Assembly: GCA_012845835.1 (NCBI GenBank)
Contig: JABAKD010000009.1
Span: 10,414,785 to 10,478,784, forward strand
Direction: 5' to 3'
DNA: 64,000 nt
Source: Undaria pinnatifida
Lineage: Eukaryota; Sar; Phaeophyceae; Laminariales; Alariaceae
Shown here piece by piece: positions 24,657-36,854 of this stretch (positions are counted from its first letter, which is position 1; every line of letters starts with the position of its first letter). Below the pieces are notes generated by a model that saw nothing but the letters and a program-made list of their open reading frames with translations, had not been told where the DNA came from and ran no database searches. Both the position numbers and the translations under genes were made by a program.

Positions 24657-27600
24657 CCCCCCTTGCCCGACGCATAACGCTTGCCGGCCCAAAACAGGCA
24701 TCCTTGCCATCATTCACCACAACCTCTCCCCTATTCCGCCTTGCACCTGCTACAGGAAACAAGCGTTATCCTCCGCCTTGGGCTCTTCGGCATCTCGCTG
24801 CCCCGCTGGTCGCTTCAATGCAGCAAAGTCCCTCCCAGTCTCCGTCAGGAAATTTCACCCGTAAATGCGGTGCTTGGAAGTGGTATACCAGTTTCAAACC
24901 CACTCGACACACCCACTCAGCGCTCGCAAACGGCTACCCCACCCGCATGCCAACAGGGAGGTCCTGTCGCTCGTGTGTAGCTCGCAGCTTCGTTCCCTCT
25001 TCGACGTCGTTGATGCTGTTTGGGGGCGACAATCCATGCCTTTGCACGTCTCCCACATGACATGGAATGCGTCGAACTGCAGCGTGGGGAAGCTGCGCCA
25101 AACTTCCTCTTCCGGTAGCCACTCCGACGTCGTCCCGCTTTGGTACCGACCCCTGTTTTGCCGTTCCGCGTACCCTCCGAACTTTCGAGTACCGGCTGGT
25201 CGGTGAGAGCACTTGGGCCAATATCTCGGCGTGGGAAAAGCGGCACCCTCCTTACAAATTGATGCTTGTATGGAGGCAAGGCGGCTCCCGTGCGTGGATG
25301 ACTACGCTGTCTTCTATGTCCTATCCCGGCAGTTTTTTTTTTGCCCTGGAAGTATCAACCTCTGCCCGATTTCGCTTCCTCAAACGGTCGTTGCGGTCTT
25401 CTTCATGAAGGAGGGCCCGTGCGCGCCTGGGATGGACGCGAGCACGTTGGAAAATACCTCGCAGGACAAGTGAGCGCTGGACGTGTACCTGCCCCCCTTC
25501 TCTTCCTCCTCCTCAGAATCCCGATCGTTCGCTGCAATTTCCAACGCCACACACGCGCTGTCTTCAATGATCCATAGGTTCTTTCTCCGTCTCTTGATCT
25601 GCTCTCTGCAGGGTAGCTTATCTACCCTCTGTGCTCCCTTTGGCGGGTTACGCTTCGCCCAGCGTCGTTCTAAGAGTAGTCGGTGGCTCTGGAGTGTCGC
25701 TACATGTTCTCGCTTCCGCCCTCCGTGTGACGCGGCTATGGGATGCCAGTTGCACTGAGGAGGGCCTTGACGAATTCGTCGCATATCTCGTAGACCACAA
25801 GCTCGCGGAGGGTCATATGTTCCGACAACAGGCTGCCAGCGTCTACAAGCGTGGAGCTGCCGTTCGACCTCCGTACCAATCTGGACGAGGCAAGACGCCA
25901 GCCAGATCCGATCGGATTCCCTGGTGCAAAAGAGGTTAGACGCTCTCTCGCACACGTCTGAGACGTGCATGCCAACCGTGTATCTCCAGGAATGCTGCTT
26001 CTTGGACCCGCGTGGCTTCGTTTAATCCACGGTTACACCGCGCACATGTAGAGCCAGCAGTCGCCTTGCGACCCTCCATGACCCCCCTTGCAGGAGCGTC
26101 ATTCCCCTCGAGGACTACCATGGCCCTCCCCTGAGGTTGTCCTGGAGGGGCGACCTCCGCCCCGAGGGTTCGGCACGACTCCATCACCATCACCCCTTGG
26201 ACGATACTTGAAGAATCTCCCTTTGATGAGATGCACCTCTACAAGGGTATGGGCACCCCTCATGTCGCGCGGCGTTAGGGTGTTCGTGATCAGCTTCGTG
26301 AAATATATCGCAAACCGCGGGGTGAGACCATCTGTTTGGGGGGAGCGCCAAGTTACTCCCCTTTTCCGACAACAGGTCCACCGGCATGGCCCACACCGTG
26401 TCTTCAACTAGCACCATGGTCCTCATCAGCCTATTGATGAATCAGGCATGATCTCTTCTCATCGAGAGCTTTCAGCGAGGTCGACGAATAGCCCCACGAA
26501 GGTGTCTTCACCTTTGACGACGCCCTCATCGGCGGTGATGTTGGTGACGACTCTTTGTGATTTTCTTGAGTGTTCTCCGTCGCTCCGGGGTCGTGGGATG
26601 GGGCTTGTGGGGCTTGTGGAGCATGGTGTGCCCCCGCAGTGGTGGACGGTGCTGTTTGTGGATTCTGCGAGCTGGGGCTCGTTTTCCAGACCCACGATGC
26701 TAGTTTCAGGTGGTGCCTAGTTCGTTGCTCGGCACCAAATAACGTTTAGCAGTGAGCAGGTGAGGCATTTGAACGAACGGCGACGGCATGTTGCCGTAAC
26801 CCCCCACCCCTATTTCTCCTGCCCCAAGGTTTCTGTGAGCCATGATCGTCTGCCTCGTCGCTGGGAAGGGGAGACGAGATGAGTTGCTGACGCCACGGCT
26901 GCTACTGAATCCATTGCAGTTGCTGCGGTAGTGTCACTGGGAGTTGTTATCGTTGCTGCCGCTAAAGTTGTTGCTGCCGCTGCTTCTGCTGCAGCTGCAC
27001 CTCCGGCGGGAGCGTTGGTGAAGGCTGTGCTACTACTGGTACTGCGAGGACGTCGGAGAAGGCTCCTGTTGCTGTTGCTGCTGCCGCTGTTGCTAATACG
27101 CCAGCTACTGTTGATGTTCTGCTGCCACTGCTGTTCCTGCCCCCGCTGTTGCTGTTGCTTGTGCTGTTGCTGCTGCTGTGTTTCCTCCTCCTGCTATGAT
27201 TGAGCTGATCACGAACGGCCTAGAGGCATGGACGATGCCTACTGTCTATTGCTTGTCTCGTTGAGACGGTGGGGGCGGGGGGGGCGTGCGCTGCGGCGTC
27301 TGAAAGCTGTGAACGATTGTGTTTCCTCGTGATGCCGCTTTGGCGGTGCCCGTTACCGCGATCGTGACTTAGGTTACGGCTGATAGTTACGGTGACGGTG
27401 CTGGTGGTGGCGGTGGCAGCTACGGTCCTGGTGATCGCGGTCACTGCGACAGATATGTTTGCGGTTACGATCGCCACGACCATCTTCCTTTGCTGCTGTG
27501 TGGGTGGATCCTCCTGTCGCTCTGGCCACGGCCACGGCTGACAGTACGGCTAAAGGAGCTATCGCTGAAGGAAGATCGACTGCGATCGCTTCGGGTACTA

Positions 27601-28073
27601 CCGTGGCGGATGGCACGGGTTCCTCTGTCGCAGGAGTCACGGTTACATACGCGACTGCCGTGCCCACGGGAACGATAGCTATTGTCGCGAACAGATTTTT
27701 GCACCCTCTCTGTTCTGTTGTCTCTCGCTACTCACATTTCTCCCCTTCTGTTTAGTCGTTCTCGTGCTTTTTCCCTTTCCTTTCATTTTCTCCCCTTCCT
27801 TGCAGTTTCCACTTTTCTTTCCTCGCCTTTCCCTCACTTCCTTCCTCCCCTTTCTTTTTTCGTCTTCGTTTTGTTTGCTTCCCTCTTCATCCACTTCCTC
27901 CCCTTATGTTTGTTTTTTCTTACCTTTTTTTGTTTCTGTATTCTTTTGCCCTCTTTTCTTCCCTGGACGAGAGACCAGGTCCCCCAGAACCTCTATCGTC
28001 CGGCGTCCAAGCCTTAGCGCATGCACTGTAATCTCACCTCACCTCCTCGTTGTCAACCTTAGTGGGTTGGCCA
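24657..28073 (-). other. Interior of the LTR element; no gene family recognised
   Basis: There are several open frames on both strands, including a 196-codon minus frame at 25,380-25,970 with an acidic Glu run. I recognise no protease, RT, integrase or gag signature. A GCT/CTG-rich zone lies at 26,930-27,200. An Arg/Ser-rich minus frame lies at 27,465-27,704, close to the expected gag position. A T/C-rich stretch lies at 27,700-27,960. Confidence 0.4.
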
Positions 28074-28545
28074 TGTTACAGCGACGTGAGCGCTTGTGTC
28101 TTACTCTTGAAATTGACTCATATCCGTCTGTCTCGAGTTCTTTCCGGAGTACTTTCCAGGTAGCCAGATGGCCACGGATCTCCAGTGTTCAGGATGTTGA
28201 AACAAGCAATACGGTTGCTTAACGAGGCATCAAGCGCGTCGGAAGCGATACGTATGCTCGACGGATAAGCACGTGACAGGGGACAGGTGGTGAGACAGGT
28301 GATTTTACCTATCTTTGGTTGTTAGAGGGTGTTGGGTGTAAGACCGGGCACGAGTTCCTCCTTGTGGCTGGTTTTCTACACGCAACCGAAGGCGACGCCT
28401 CACCGCGGGTGCTCCTCCCTTTCCCTAAATTTCACGACCGGAGGAAAACATCGAGGCTTTTTTCCCGTCCAAACAGATCGACCCTCCGCGTGACACTGGT
28501 TTGAACGGTTGCCATGCATCGCCTTGGCCTCCTAGAGCTGTCACG
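28074..28545 (-). repeat. 5' LTR of the 23.8-28.5 kb element
   Basis: It starts TGTTACAGCG and ends near GCTGTCACG, corresponding to GCTGTAACA in the other LTR. It matches the left LTR but without the MITE. Confidence 0.6.
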
Positions 28546-28552
28546 CTGGTAT

Positions 28553-28690
28553 ATTTTATAAAAATATTTCAAGGATGTCAGCTGTGAGTCCGACGAATTT
28601 AGGGTCAATACTTATCTTTGCAAGCTGCGTTGTTGGGACTCGGTGTATTTTATAAAAAAAATTCAAGGACGTCAGCCGTGGTGTATTTAT
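28553..28690 (-). repeat. Dispersed repeat X, partly duplicated copy
   Basis: The minus strand carries 'gcagcttgcaaagataag', 'gaccctaaattcgtcg' and 'acagctgacatccttgaa' blocks shared with 30,573-30,635 and 17,513-17,770. The terminal 'tattttataaaa...ttcaaggacgtcagc' part occurs twice. Confidence 0.6.
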
Positions 28691-28879
28691 TCGCATCTAC
28701 GCGCCACTGATTATTCACCCTTGGGTCACAATGAAGGCTTGCCATTAGACGGCTTCCATTAAACTTGGCACCACTCGGACTACTGTATGCGAACGCTAAA
28801 ATGGTTTTACTGGAGGGTTGGCACGCGAGTTTGGAAATTTCCTGAAGTACTAAGCACGGAAAGCCTCGCGGCTGGCGGA

Positions 28880-29300
28880 TCGCTGCTCCATCATCTTCAT
28901 GCACCTGCTCGCGGGGCCCTGCATCATCATCTCTGATAATTTTGGTCCTCTTCCGCTCACGCCCGGGGTAATACCCACATCTCGATTCCTACTGATCGTC
29001 TCAACCGCCGCGCGGACACGCTTGCAGCTACTGCAGTCGAAGTTCACAGCTGAAGGCGCAGCCAGCGTCCTCATCAGCCAGAACATTCACTTCTGGGGAT
29101 GTCGGCGCAGTCTACGCTCCGACAGCGACCTCCAGGTTTGCTCACAGCTTCCGCACACTGTCTACAAAGCTTCCTCTAGAGGTTCCCAAAATCGCCACAA
29201 ATCTCTACCACCCGAAAGGAAAAGGTGGCGTGGACCGTGCGGACCATAGGATGGCCCACATGCCGAGCATTGTGGCTAACGAACGCCAAGATGACTAAGA
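28880..29300 (+). pseudogene. Ty3/gypsy integrase remnant
   Basis: Segments in two plus frames read F-G-P-L-P-L-T, T-A-E-G-A-A-S-V-L-I-S-Q and F-W-G-C-R-R-S-L-R-S-D, the first two-thirds of a gypsy integrase core. After a frame change they read P-K-I-A-T-N-L-Y-H-P-K-G-K-G-G-V and M-A-H-M, corresponding to the Y-H-P-x-x-x-G segment near the catalytic Glu. Frame changes and a stop show it is inactive. Confidence 0.7.
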
Positions 29301-29784
29301 TGCGCAGCTAAGTTACGTAATATTAGCCAGTCAGCGCCGCCTCCGGCTTAGCTCCCAACGACGTGCACACGCGGGTAGGCTTCTGTATCTTCGTCTCGCG
29401 ATATTTGAAGGCGCTGGAGTCGTCAGATATCAGAGTTTGTCTTGCGATCTGCTCGCGAACTGCGACTCTAGGCGACGGACCGCCAGGCGCTCGTACAACA
29501 TCGTTCGCGAGCACCACGCCTTCACAGTTTCCCGTGTGAACCACTGAAACTCGACCCTTTCCGACACGTCGCGTCAGATTCCCAAATACGTCGTCAGCAG
29601 GGAGCCTTGGGTGTACAGTGCAGTCGTCACGGTCCGGCAAAGCGTGAAGGCTTGCACGGGTGCCAAAGTCTTCAAGGCCAAGCTTTTGCTCAGTCAGACG
29701 CCCCCCTGCAAGATCCTTGCAATCGGCCTCTCTCCCTTCGGTGGCAACCCGAACGGTTCCGAGATAACCCGCCCCCCCACCCTC

Positions 29785-30935
29785 CTGTGCGAGAAGTGCT
29801 GTGATGCTAGACGGGGAAATATCCGAATATGTTGATATTTTACAAGGAGGTGCACAGGGATGCACACTACCGCCCAATCTATTCAAGGTATAAATTAATG
29901 ACGTGATGGTAGCAGTCGAAGCAGTAAAGCAAGGAGTCACGATGGGGGAAGAATCGGTGTCGGGGTTGATGTTTGGGGATGATTTCGTGGGGATATAAGA
30001 AACACCCGCAGGATTGCAGAAACAGATGGAGGAAGCACTAGAATACGCTAGGAAATTGAGAGTGACAGCGAACGTGTAAAGTTGTGCAGTATTAGCAGTA
30101 GTTCTATGTAACGAAGATAAGGTGAATCCGGTAACGAAGATAAGGCGAATCCGGTGGATTTGAAATGGACATGGGGAGAAGATGAATTACCGATCGTACA
30201 CCCGTATACGTACCTTGGCGTAGAGATATCAAAGGACTGCTCTTGGGAGATGCACGCATAGCTCGCACCTTGACATCGTAAGATTAAAATATGTATTCGG
30301 GTGAATGAATGTGATTGTACCAAAGTTAGAGTATGCAGGAGAAGTATGGCAAGGGAACGCGAAGCTAGCAAAACAACTGGAAACAGTGCAGGTGACAGCA
30401 GCTAAAAATATACTAGGATGCTCAAGTACGACGAGTAACAATAAAGTATTAAACAGAACTAGGAATGTACCCACTTGAGACAAACACTTACCATTATAGT
30501 GGACAAAAAATAGGACATCTACCAATAAAAAATCACTCATATAGTATATTACGAGTACCGACAACGCAGCTCGCAAAGATGAGTATTGACCTGAAATTCG
30601 TCGAACCCACGGCTGACGTCCTTAAAAATTAGTTATAAAATAGAGATGTGAGAAAGTTGGAGTGGTAATATCACGTAAATAATATACCAGGAAAGAGGTT
30701 CCCAGCCATAGCTAATAGGGCTGTATGGGAGAAAATACCAAAAGGGCGAGCTGGAAGAAGATGGGATAACGTAGTCGAGAAAATATGGAAGGATACAGGG
30801 GGAGACCAAGAAGAGGTACTATCTATAGAGAAGTTTGGTGGGTACAAGGCAGGAGTAAAATAATTAATAAAAGAAAGGGAAATATTAGCGCTAAGAAATA
30901 AGGTGGAAGAGGAGAAGCACTTGGAGATATAAGTG
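29785..30935 (+). pseudogene. Non-LTR (LINE) retrotransposon RT domain and C-terminus, decayed
   Basis: The plus frame reads D-I-L-Q-G-G-A-Q-G-C-T-L, then L-M-F-G-D-D-F-V-G-I containing the catalytic DD pair. It continues with L-R-V-T-A-N-V, a Y-T-Y-L-G-V-E-I-type block in a shifted frame, P-K-L-E-Y-A-G-E-V-W, and then K-G-R-A-G-R-R-W-D near 30,740. Several in-frame stops and shifts occur. A short copy of repeat X (30,573-30,635) lies inside. The endonuclease and N-terminal part are absent, as expected for a 5'-truncated LINE. Confidence 0.75.
30573..30635 (+). repeat. Dispersed repeat X, copy inside the LINE remnant
   Basis: It contains 'cgcagctcgcaaagatgag', 'gacctgaaattcgtcgaac' and 'ggctgacgtcctt' blocks, closest to the copy at 28,553-28,690 on the other strand. 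Confidence 0.55.
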
Positions 30936-30949
30936 AAAAATGGGGGGGG

Positions 30950-31110
30950 ATTTCCCACAATTTTGGGTCGCATAAAGGTATTAGAGCTTGCTGTGCCCGT
31001 GGTGCTAGATCTAGGCGATGGTTGGGGTGGTGGTGAAGGAGGAGGCCGGGGGGAGGTTAGTTTGAACGTGAAAATCACATAAAAATAATTGAAGCTACCG
31101 CATGGATATG
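30950..31110 (+). repeat. Satellite-related segment downstream of the LINE remnant
   Basis: It matches 55,755-55,900: 'cgtggtgctag[ag]tctaggcgatgg' is followed by a G-rich stretch and 'gcatgga'. It links the LINE 3' flank to the tandem array near 55 kb. Confidence 0.55.
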
Positions 31111-31857
31111 GCTCGAAATATATGCCATGCGATATTTCATACTTCGAAGTATATTTTATGATGCATACACAGACCCGGAACAGTTGTCGAATTGAATCTC
31201 GTTCGTATCTGGACTTTTTCTAGATTTTAAGCCGATCCATTTGATTCGATCGTACGGTCCACTAGGTTCAATGGATTCAATCGCGCGGTCCATTCGACAT
31301 CATAATGAATCGCAAAATTGTTGCGATTGATTAGGAAAAACAAAGACACCTCAGCTGTGAGGTCGAGGATTCATCGAAACTCGTCAGTACAAGCTGTGTG
31401 TGGTGCAAGCTGTGTGTGGTCGTTGATGTCGGGTGCTACGGGATGAACGCTCCCTCATGAAGAGGACATAGGTCGGCGACTCCCCTGAGTGCTATTATCA
31501 GGGTCAACATGGCCATTTTCAATACGGGGTCAGCTGATAGTCACTCTGCGCACGGATACTACATAAACCGACGCGGGCGGGGGCAAAACTATGACAGCTG
31601 GCTGTTGAACCCGGGGAATGTACATGGTCTCACGTTTTCCGTACTGTTTCTAGACTTGTATAAAGTGTACCATGTGGTACTACGTATTAGAAGAAGCAGC
31701 TGACCCATCGTATTCAGCGCTGCCTCCTCGCTGGTGCACCTGCACTTGCGCGTCTGCGTGGGTTACATCCACAGTAGGATGGACATGTCATGATTCTTCC
31801 GGTTTTGGTGCGTCTCGAAGACCCGCTCTCGTGATGACGATGTCCGTCCTTAAGTTC
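31111..31857. other. Left flank of the copia nest; no supported gene
   Basis: Short open frames (for example 31,509-31,703) show no recognised motif. The last five bases, AGTTC, are the target duplication of the element that follows; the flank resumes at 49,413. Confidence 0.4.
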
Positions 31858-32146
31858 TGTTTGTTGATCCCTACGAAGCGTAGAGGGCTTACCCGTTGAG
31901 CTGACAATAGTGGGGTAGTGGAGTCACCGGTATGAAGACAAGTATAAGACGTACAAATATATATATTACGTTGCTCCTAGCCAAGGCGCAGCGTGGAATG
32001 CGCTCGCCAGGAAGAAAGGCGGATAAATAGGCGGAGTATTTCCACCATTCCGATATCCCGCTATCATGTAGCCAACTTATCACTGGAAACGCCTACAATA
32101 CTCAACCGTCATCATATCCGCATCATATCCAAGCATACAATCAACA
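31858..32146 (-). repeat. 3' LTR of the nested copia element
   Basis: It starts TGTTTGTTGATCCC and ends CAATCAACA on the plus strand. It differs from the right LTR by a few substitutions and a 5-bp length difference near 31,955. Confidence 0.9.
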
Positions 32147-33131
32147 GCCTCCCTGCCTCGTAAATGATACGGTATGATGCTATATTGTCATATCATCAGG
32201 GTAAAACGATTCAATGAAAATTACGGCCAATCAATATCCTCCCAGTACCTCCGTGACAAGAAAGATTGCAACACCATAGTCCTTAAAAAGCACTCCATAA
32301 ATCTAGAGATACAATTCAGGGACAGTATTCAACATCAATCTTTACGAACCTAAGATCTACCTGGTAAGTCGTAAAATCATAAGTCCAAATACAAAAACTT
32401 AAATCCGAAAACTCAAACATCGGCCTTATAATCAGCATTCAGCTTTCCTTATAAAACGGTTGTCAGCTCCATAGAACAGGGGTGCCAACAAGTGTGATTG
32501 GACAGCATTCTCAAAACTCACTTTCGAATGAGACAAACGCCTCCCGGCTGGGTACATACGAAAAATCCATTCAAATTCCAAACGCTCAAATCCCGAGAAA
32601 GATAATACCATACTAGATAACGCAATCGTGAAAACAGTAATATTTCAAAAACAAAGAAATAGTTACTTGCCTCCCTAACTACCATGCACTCTTTAAAAGT
32701 ACGAAAATCCAGCTAATATATGCAGAATAATCCGTCAAGAAACAATTCAGATCAGCTCGCAAAAAAGTTAGTCGCCCTCGGGTTCAGACGTATCAAACTC
32801 GTCGAGTTTGAGACCTTTTTCCTACTTAACGAGCCATAATCCTCTCCAGTGGTCAAGCGAATCCTTCTCTGCACAAGCAGTAACAGGTGGGCGTGACCCC
32901 CCCTTGCAGGATGAAAACTAAACGGTTTGGCTCAGCTGGGTCTCAGTACGGGGCTAGTTGAGAAAACCATAGACTGATTACGCAGGGATGACCCCCGGTA
33001 GTTTACCGAAAAACCGTTGCCGTCCCCAAGTCCCAAAAAATGTAAACTGAACGATTTGGCTCAGCTGGGTCTCATTACGGGGCTAGTTGAGAAAACCATA
33101 GACTAATTACGCGGGGATGACCCCGGGTATT
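32147..33131. other. Copia 3' non-coding region with tandem duplication
   Basis: No gene is supported. A ~127-bp unit ('ggctcagctgggtctca' to 'gtccccaagtcccaaaa') is tandemly duplicated at about 32,926-33,050 and 33,053-33,176. The second copy overlaps the end of the RNase H open frame, so the natural C-terminus of pol has been replaced. Confidence 0.6.
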
Positions 33132-33476
33132 TTACCAAAAATCGTCACCGTCCCCGAGCCCCGAAAATCTCAAACTTATGGTGTCTGCCAGTGCTACGTA
33201 CTCGGCTTCTGTGATCGAGAATGTCACGCACTTTTGAGTTCTCGAAAACCAGCACACGCATGCCCCTGCGCACATGACAGCCCCACCGGAAACCGACCTC
33301 CTATCAGTGGCCTTGCTGGCGTAGTCTGCGTCCGCATACGCAACCAGCTCCAGTCCACTGCCTCTCTGAAAAGTAATGCCAAAATCACTCATGAAAGAGA
33401 CATGATCTAAAATACCAACCGCCGTCTTCCAGTGTATCTCCCTGGGCGAGTTGGTGCACCTGGCTACAGCTCTCAA
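33132..33476 (-). pseudogene. Ty1/copia RNase H fragment
   Basis: The 114-codon minus frame reads S-P-R-E-I-H-W-K, Y-A-D-A-D-Y-A-S, R-R-S-V-S-G-G-A and S-I-T-E-A-E-Y-V-A-L, the ordered signature of copia RNase H with its catalytic acidic residues. It lacks the preceding RT, and its end runs into a tandem repeat. It belongs to the same minus-strand element as the gag at 48-49 kb. Confidence 0.85.
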
Positions 33477-33986
33477 GCATCCGATCAGCTCGCGAAAAAG
33501 GCCAGTCTGTTTGCGACCTTCCTCGAGCGGGTTTGTCCTACCCGAACTAACGCATATATCACCATTAACCGCAAACCCCGCAAGAACATATTAAATATCG
33601 CAATATGTCACTGTATTTCAGAGTTGACTCGACAACTGTTTGATGCCGGTATAGCACGAACTCAACCGCGAGTTCATTTCTGTTTCAGAGTACCGATACA
33701 TCAGAGCGCAAACGCCTCGCTAGACGTGACGAGGTTGTTATATCAAGGGTAAAGTTATTCCGCATGTTCCTTCCCGGAAGAGCGACACGTAGTATCACAG
33801 TGCTGCAAGAGTGTTAATCCATGCTGCTACTAGATAAGCTACCGCGATAAAGAAATAACGATCCTTTAAACTGTTTGGCAACCTTGATTAAAACGCGTAC
33901 CTGGTATATGAGATACGGTATCAGGTACGAACTCCATAACAAACGCAGGAATGTTGATTATCTTCGTCTGTATTCAAAATGTTCGT

Positions 33987-34157
33987 TTTGCACTTTGCTT
34001 TCGAAGTTGTATTATATTAATGCGCAACCCCCCGCCCGGAGAGGGGGGTTGGAGATGGGAATACCCCGGGGCTGCCCCGCCGGCAACCCCCCGCTAACAT
34101 CCGTATACACGAGTCAACTCCCAAACCAACTGGCGACATCGAACTCTCGACGCCAGC
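33987..34157 (-). repeat. Split direct repeat A, outer copy
   Basis: These 171 bp match 34,902-35,072, from 'tttgcactttgctttcgaag' to 'ctcgacgccagc'. They contain a short inverted repeat around 'ccccccgcccggagagggggg'-type sequence. Confidence 0.9.
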
Positions 34158-34691
34158 ACTACCAACGACGAACAATCGTTGGCAACTCGAAGAAGACATA
34201 CGAGGCAACCACCTATAATGTGCAGCATATATATATAGAAAAAAAAAACTACACACGCGTGTAATATATATGCACGCCTGCACACACCATGTACATTAAA
34301 TAAATGCACTTCCTTGCCCATATACGGATAATTCCCCTCTCCCACACTTTTAGATTGCGCTCCAAATCCGAGCCGATGCACCGCCACGACGTTCGCTGTT
34401 AACTGTCAACATAATATCTGCGTAAACCAGTCATACTTAACCCCACCGCACGGGGGGATACTCAGATGTTACACATGCTGAATAAAAGACGCAACAACGA
34501 ACACCCCTTGCACCACGCTATAACACTGATGCGGCTAGCCCCCACCGCAACCTGCGCAATCTACGAAACCCCGTCGCATTTTCAGCGCAAACGGGTACGT
34601 TTACCGAAACAGTAACAAACACGCGCAACGTTACTGCGACCGATTAACTCCCCCTCCACTGACTCCCTCAAAGCACGGGCGGGTGGGTGGG

Positions 34692-34901
34692 AACTTAAAC
34701 TAGTCTGTATCACACCTTGGACCTGTAGCTCTGACTCTGCTCCCCTACGCGCTCCGCGTGCAGGTCGTCGCCTACACAACTGGGCCAGGTGTACCCAAGG
34801 CTATCACTCGTACGACTATGAGTTACCGCATTGATCTGATTGGTCAAACTTCTTACGTACGTACAAAACCCATATTTTCTCATACTTCGATAATATTCTG
34901 C
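34692..34901 (-). repeat. Split direct repeat B, inner copy
   Basis: These 210 bp match 37,689-37,898, from 'aacttaaactagtctgtatc' to 'gataatattctgc'. They directly abut repeat A at 34,902. Confidence 0.9.
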
Positions 34902-35072
34902 TTTGCACTTTGCTTTCGAAGTTGTATTATATTAATGCGCAACCCCCCGCCCGGAGAGGGGGGTTGGAGATGGGAATACCCCGGGGCTGCCCCGCCGGCA
35001 ACCCCCCGCTAACATCCGTATACACGAGTCAACTCCCAAACCAACTGGCGACATCGAACTCTCGACGCCAGC
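34902..35072 (-). repeat. Split direct repeat A, inner copy
   Basis: This is the second copy of the 171-bp A repeat, contiguous with repeat B. Confidence 0.9.
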
Positions 35073-35194
35073 CTCCAGCACAAACTGGTAGTAGACCCGT
35101 ATTACGGATGTAGTCTCACCTCCCCGCCCCCCCCCTACTCACGAATCGTAGAGTGCACACTGGATAACACACTTCTTTGTAATTCCGCGTTTGC

Positions 35195-35869
35195 CTAACT
35201 AGTCGGATCTAAGGGTGGGTTAATTCGCCCCCACTCGGTGCCCTGCCCCGGCTGAACCCCACCGCTAATTCCTTCCTGGGACATAACACTTGCTACCCAA
35301 CTGGCGTCCTTTCCGTGACTACGGACATACGTCTTATAAGCATTGGACGCCCATCGGCCCTCACGCTGCAACACCTCCGGTGTTGCACCCCCCGCCGACA
35401 AGTGCGTTGCGCCTCCAATCCTCAGGGAGTGCAAGGCGTACTCCTCCGCACGCACACCCGCCAACGCAACCACTTTCCGCAAAGCTGTCGTTGCTTGATG
35501 TTGTGTCCACATGGACCATCTGCCGTTACCAACGCCAAACGCAACCAGGGGGGCCGAAGAGGGAAGAAACAAGTAACAAGACATCAATTCGATCATGAGA
35601 TCGACGGCGCCGCCACCTTCCCCCACACGCATCGACGGACCCTTTCGCACACGCGTGACAACCGCCCCTTTCCGCAGTTGGTCACCCTTCGACCCGCGAA
35701 ACCGAACCTCAACACGATCTGCTGTTGACCACTGCGCAACGGTAAGCTGAATATTTCCGCGAAAGAAGGCAACGTCAGCACGCCGCAAACAGTAAGTCTC
35801 GTGAACTCGTAACCGGGTTTCCGCAAACATTTCTGACGCGCGAGTCAAGAGACAGAACGACAGTGCCAT
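35195..35869 (-). CDS. Tyrosine recombinase (DIRS/Ngaro type), catalytic domain
   Basis: This 224-codon minus frame carries the catalytic set of tyrosine recombinases. The first Arg lies in L-L-T-R-A-S-E (R10) and H-S-L-R (H147, R150). G-R-W-A-S gives W173, and Y-K-T-Y provides the nucleophile (Y178 or Y181). In YR retroelements this enzyme inserts a circular cDNA without target duplication. The frame starts just before the first catalytic Arg, so the N-terminal core-binding part is missing or lies in another frame upstream. It sits at the downstream end of the element, next to the inner repeats, as expected. Confidence 0.85.
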   Translation of the reverse strand: MALSFCLLTRASEMFAETRLRVHETYCLRRADVAFFRGNIQLTVAQWSTADRVEVRFRGSKGDQLRKGAVVTRVRKGPSMRVGEGGGAVDLMIELMSCYLFLPSSAPLVAFGVGNGRWSMWTQHQATTALRKVVALAGVRAEEYALHSLRIGGATHLSAGGATPEVLQREGRWASNAYKTYVRSHGKDASWVASVMSQEGISGGVQPGQGTEWGRINPPLDPTS

Positions 35870-35925
35870 CGTCTACGTAATACCTCACAAAGAAGTAGTT
35901 CCCGGCGTTGCCACCAGAGCCAGAA

Positions 35926-36854
35926 ACAGGCCCACAATCACCCGGGATAGAGACAACTGGAACCCCCCGCAGCGGGGAAATTCCGACGTGCGCGACGGCA
36001 GCAGCCCCTTTTTTTTTTTTTTTTTTTTTTTTGGGAAACATCTGCGCCTTGAAAACCGAAATCAGATCCGGCAGATATGCGCGGCATACCCACCGAAGCC
36101 AACAAACGGTTCACGAAAAACCGCCCCGGACGCACAACAAAGGAGACATGTATAAGGAAGCCAACGAGCTGCGACACCTGCCTCGCTGAAGCAGTTGTAC
36201 GAGACGAGGGCGCTGACACCGTCTCAAGAGGGGGGAGTTTACCGAGGCGATATGACCGAGGCTCGCGGAGCCTTGCTCGGCCATCGCCTGCATCACAACC
36301 GCCCGAGCATCCAACCAAGGTTCGACCGCAACGAATCGCAAGGCACCCGAACGTACGCCATCAAACGCCCCTTGTACACGCAGCAAGTCAACAGGCCCAC
36401 AATCACCCGGGATAGAGACAACTGGAACCCCCCGCAGCGGGGAAATTCCGACGTGCGCGACGGCAGCAGCCCCTTTTTTTTTTTTTTTTTTTTTTTGGGA
36501 AACATCTGCGCCTTGAAAACCGAAATCAGATCCGGCAGATATGCGCGGCATACCCACCGAAGCCAACAAACGGTTCACGAAAAACCGCCCCGGACGCACA
36601 ACAAAGGAGACATGTATAAGGAAGCCAACGAGCTGCGACACCTGCCTCGCTGAAGCAGTTGTACGAGACGAGGGCGCTGACACCGTCTCAAGAGGGGGGA
36701 GTTTACCGAGGCGATATGACCGAGGCTCGCGGAGCCTTGCTCGGCCATCGCCTGCATCACAACCGCCCGAGCATCCAACCAAGGTTCGACCGCAACGAAT
36801 CGCAAGGCACCCGAACGTACGCCATCAAACGCCCCTTGTACACGCAGCAAGTCA
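35926..36854. repeat. Tandem duplication of ~465 bp with poly-T tract
   Basis: Copy 1 (35,926-36,390) and copy 2 (36,391-36,854) are almost identical, each with a 23-24 bp T run. The duplication splits the interior of the YR element. The minus frame inside it reads G-R-F-F-V-N-R-L-L-A-S, which could be a remnant of the RT/RNase H region of a DIRS-type pol; that reading is tentative. Confidence 0.85.

Larger units (their letters stand above)
23792..28545 (-). mobile_element. LTR retrotransposon, minus orientation, degraded
   Basis: Two related direct repeats bound the element, 23,792-24,656 (with a MITE inside) and 28,074-28,545. They begin TGTTACAGCG, and the left copy ends CGCTGTAACA, so the termini are TG...CA. 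On the minus strand the right LTR is followed immediately by TGGCCAACCCACTAAGG (28,073-28,057), a plausible tRNA primer-binding site. The left LTR is preceded by the purine tract CAAGGGGGG (24,657-24,665), a plausible PPT. The interior has no intact pol; it holds unassigned frames and an Arg/Ser-rich minus frame. I could not find a target duplication, and the LTRs are strongly diverged, so the copy is old. Confidence 0.65.
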
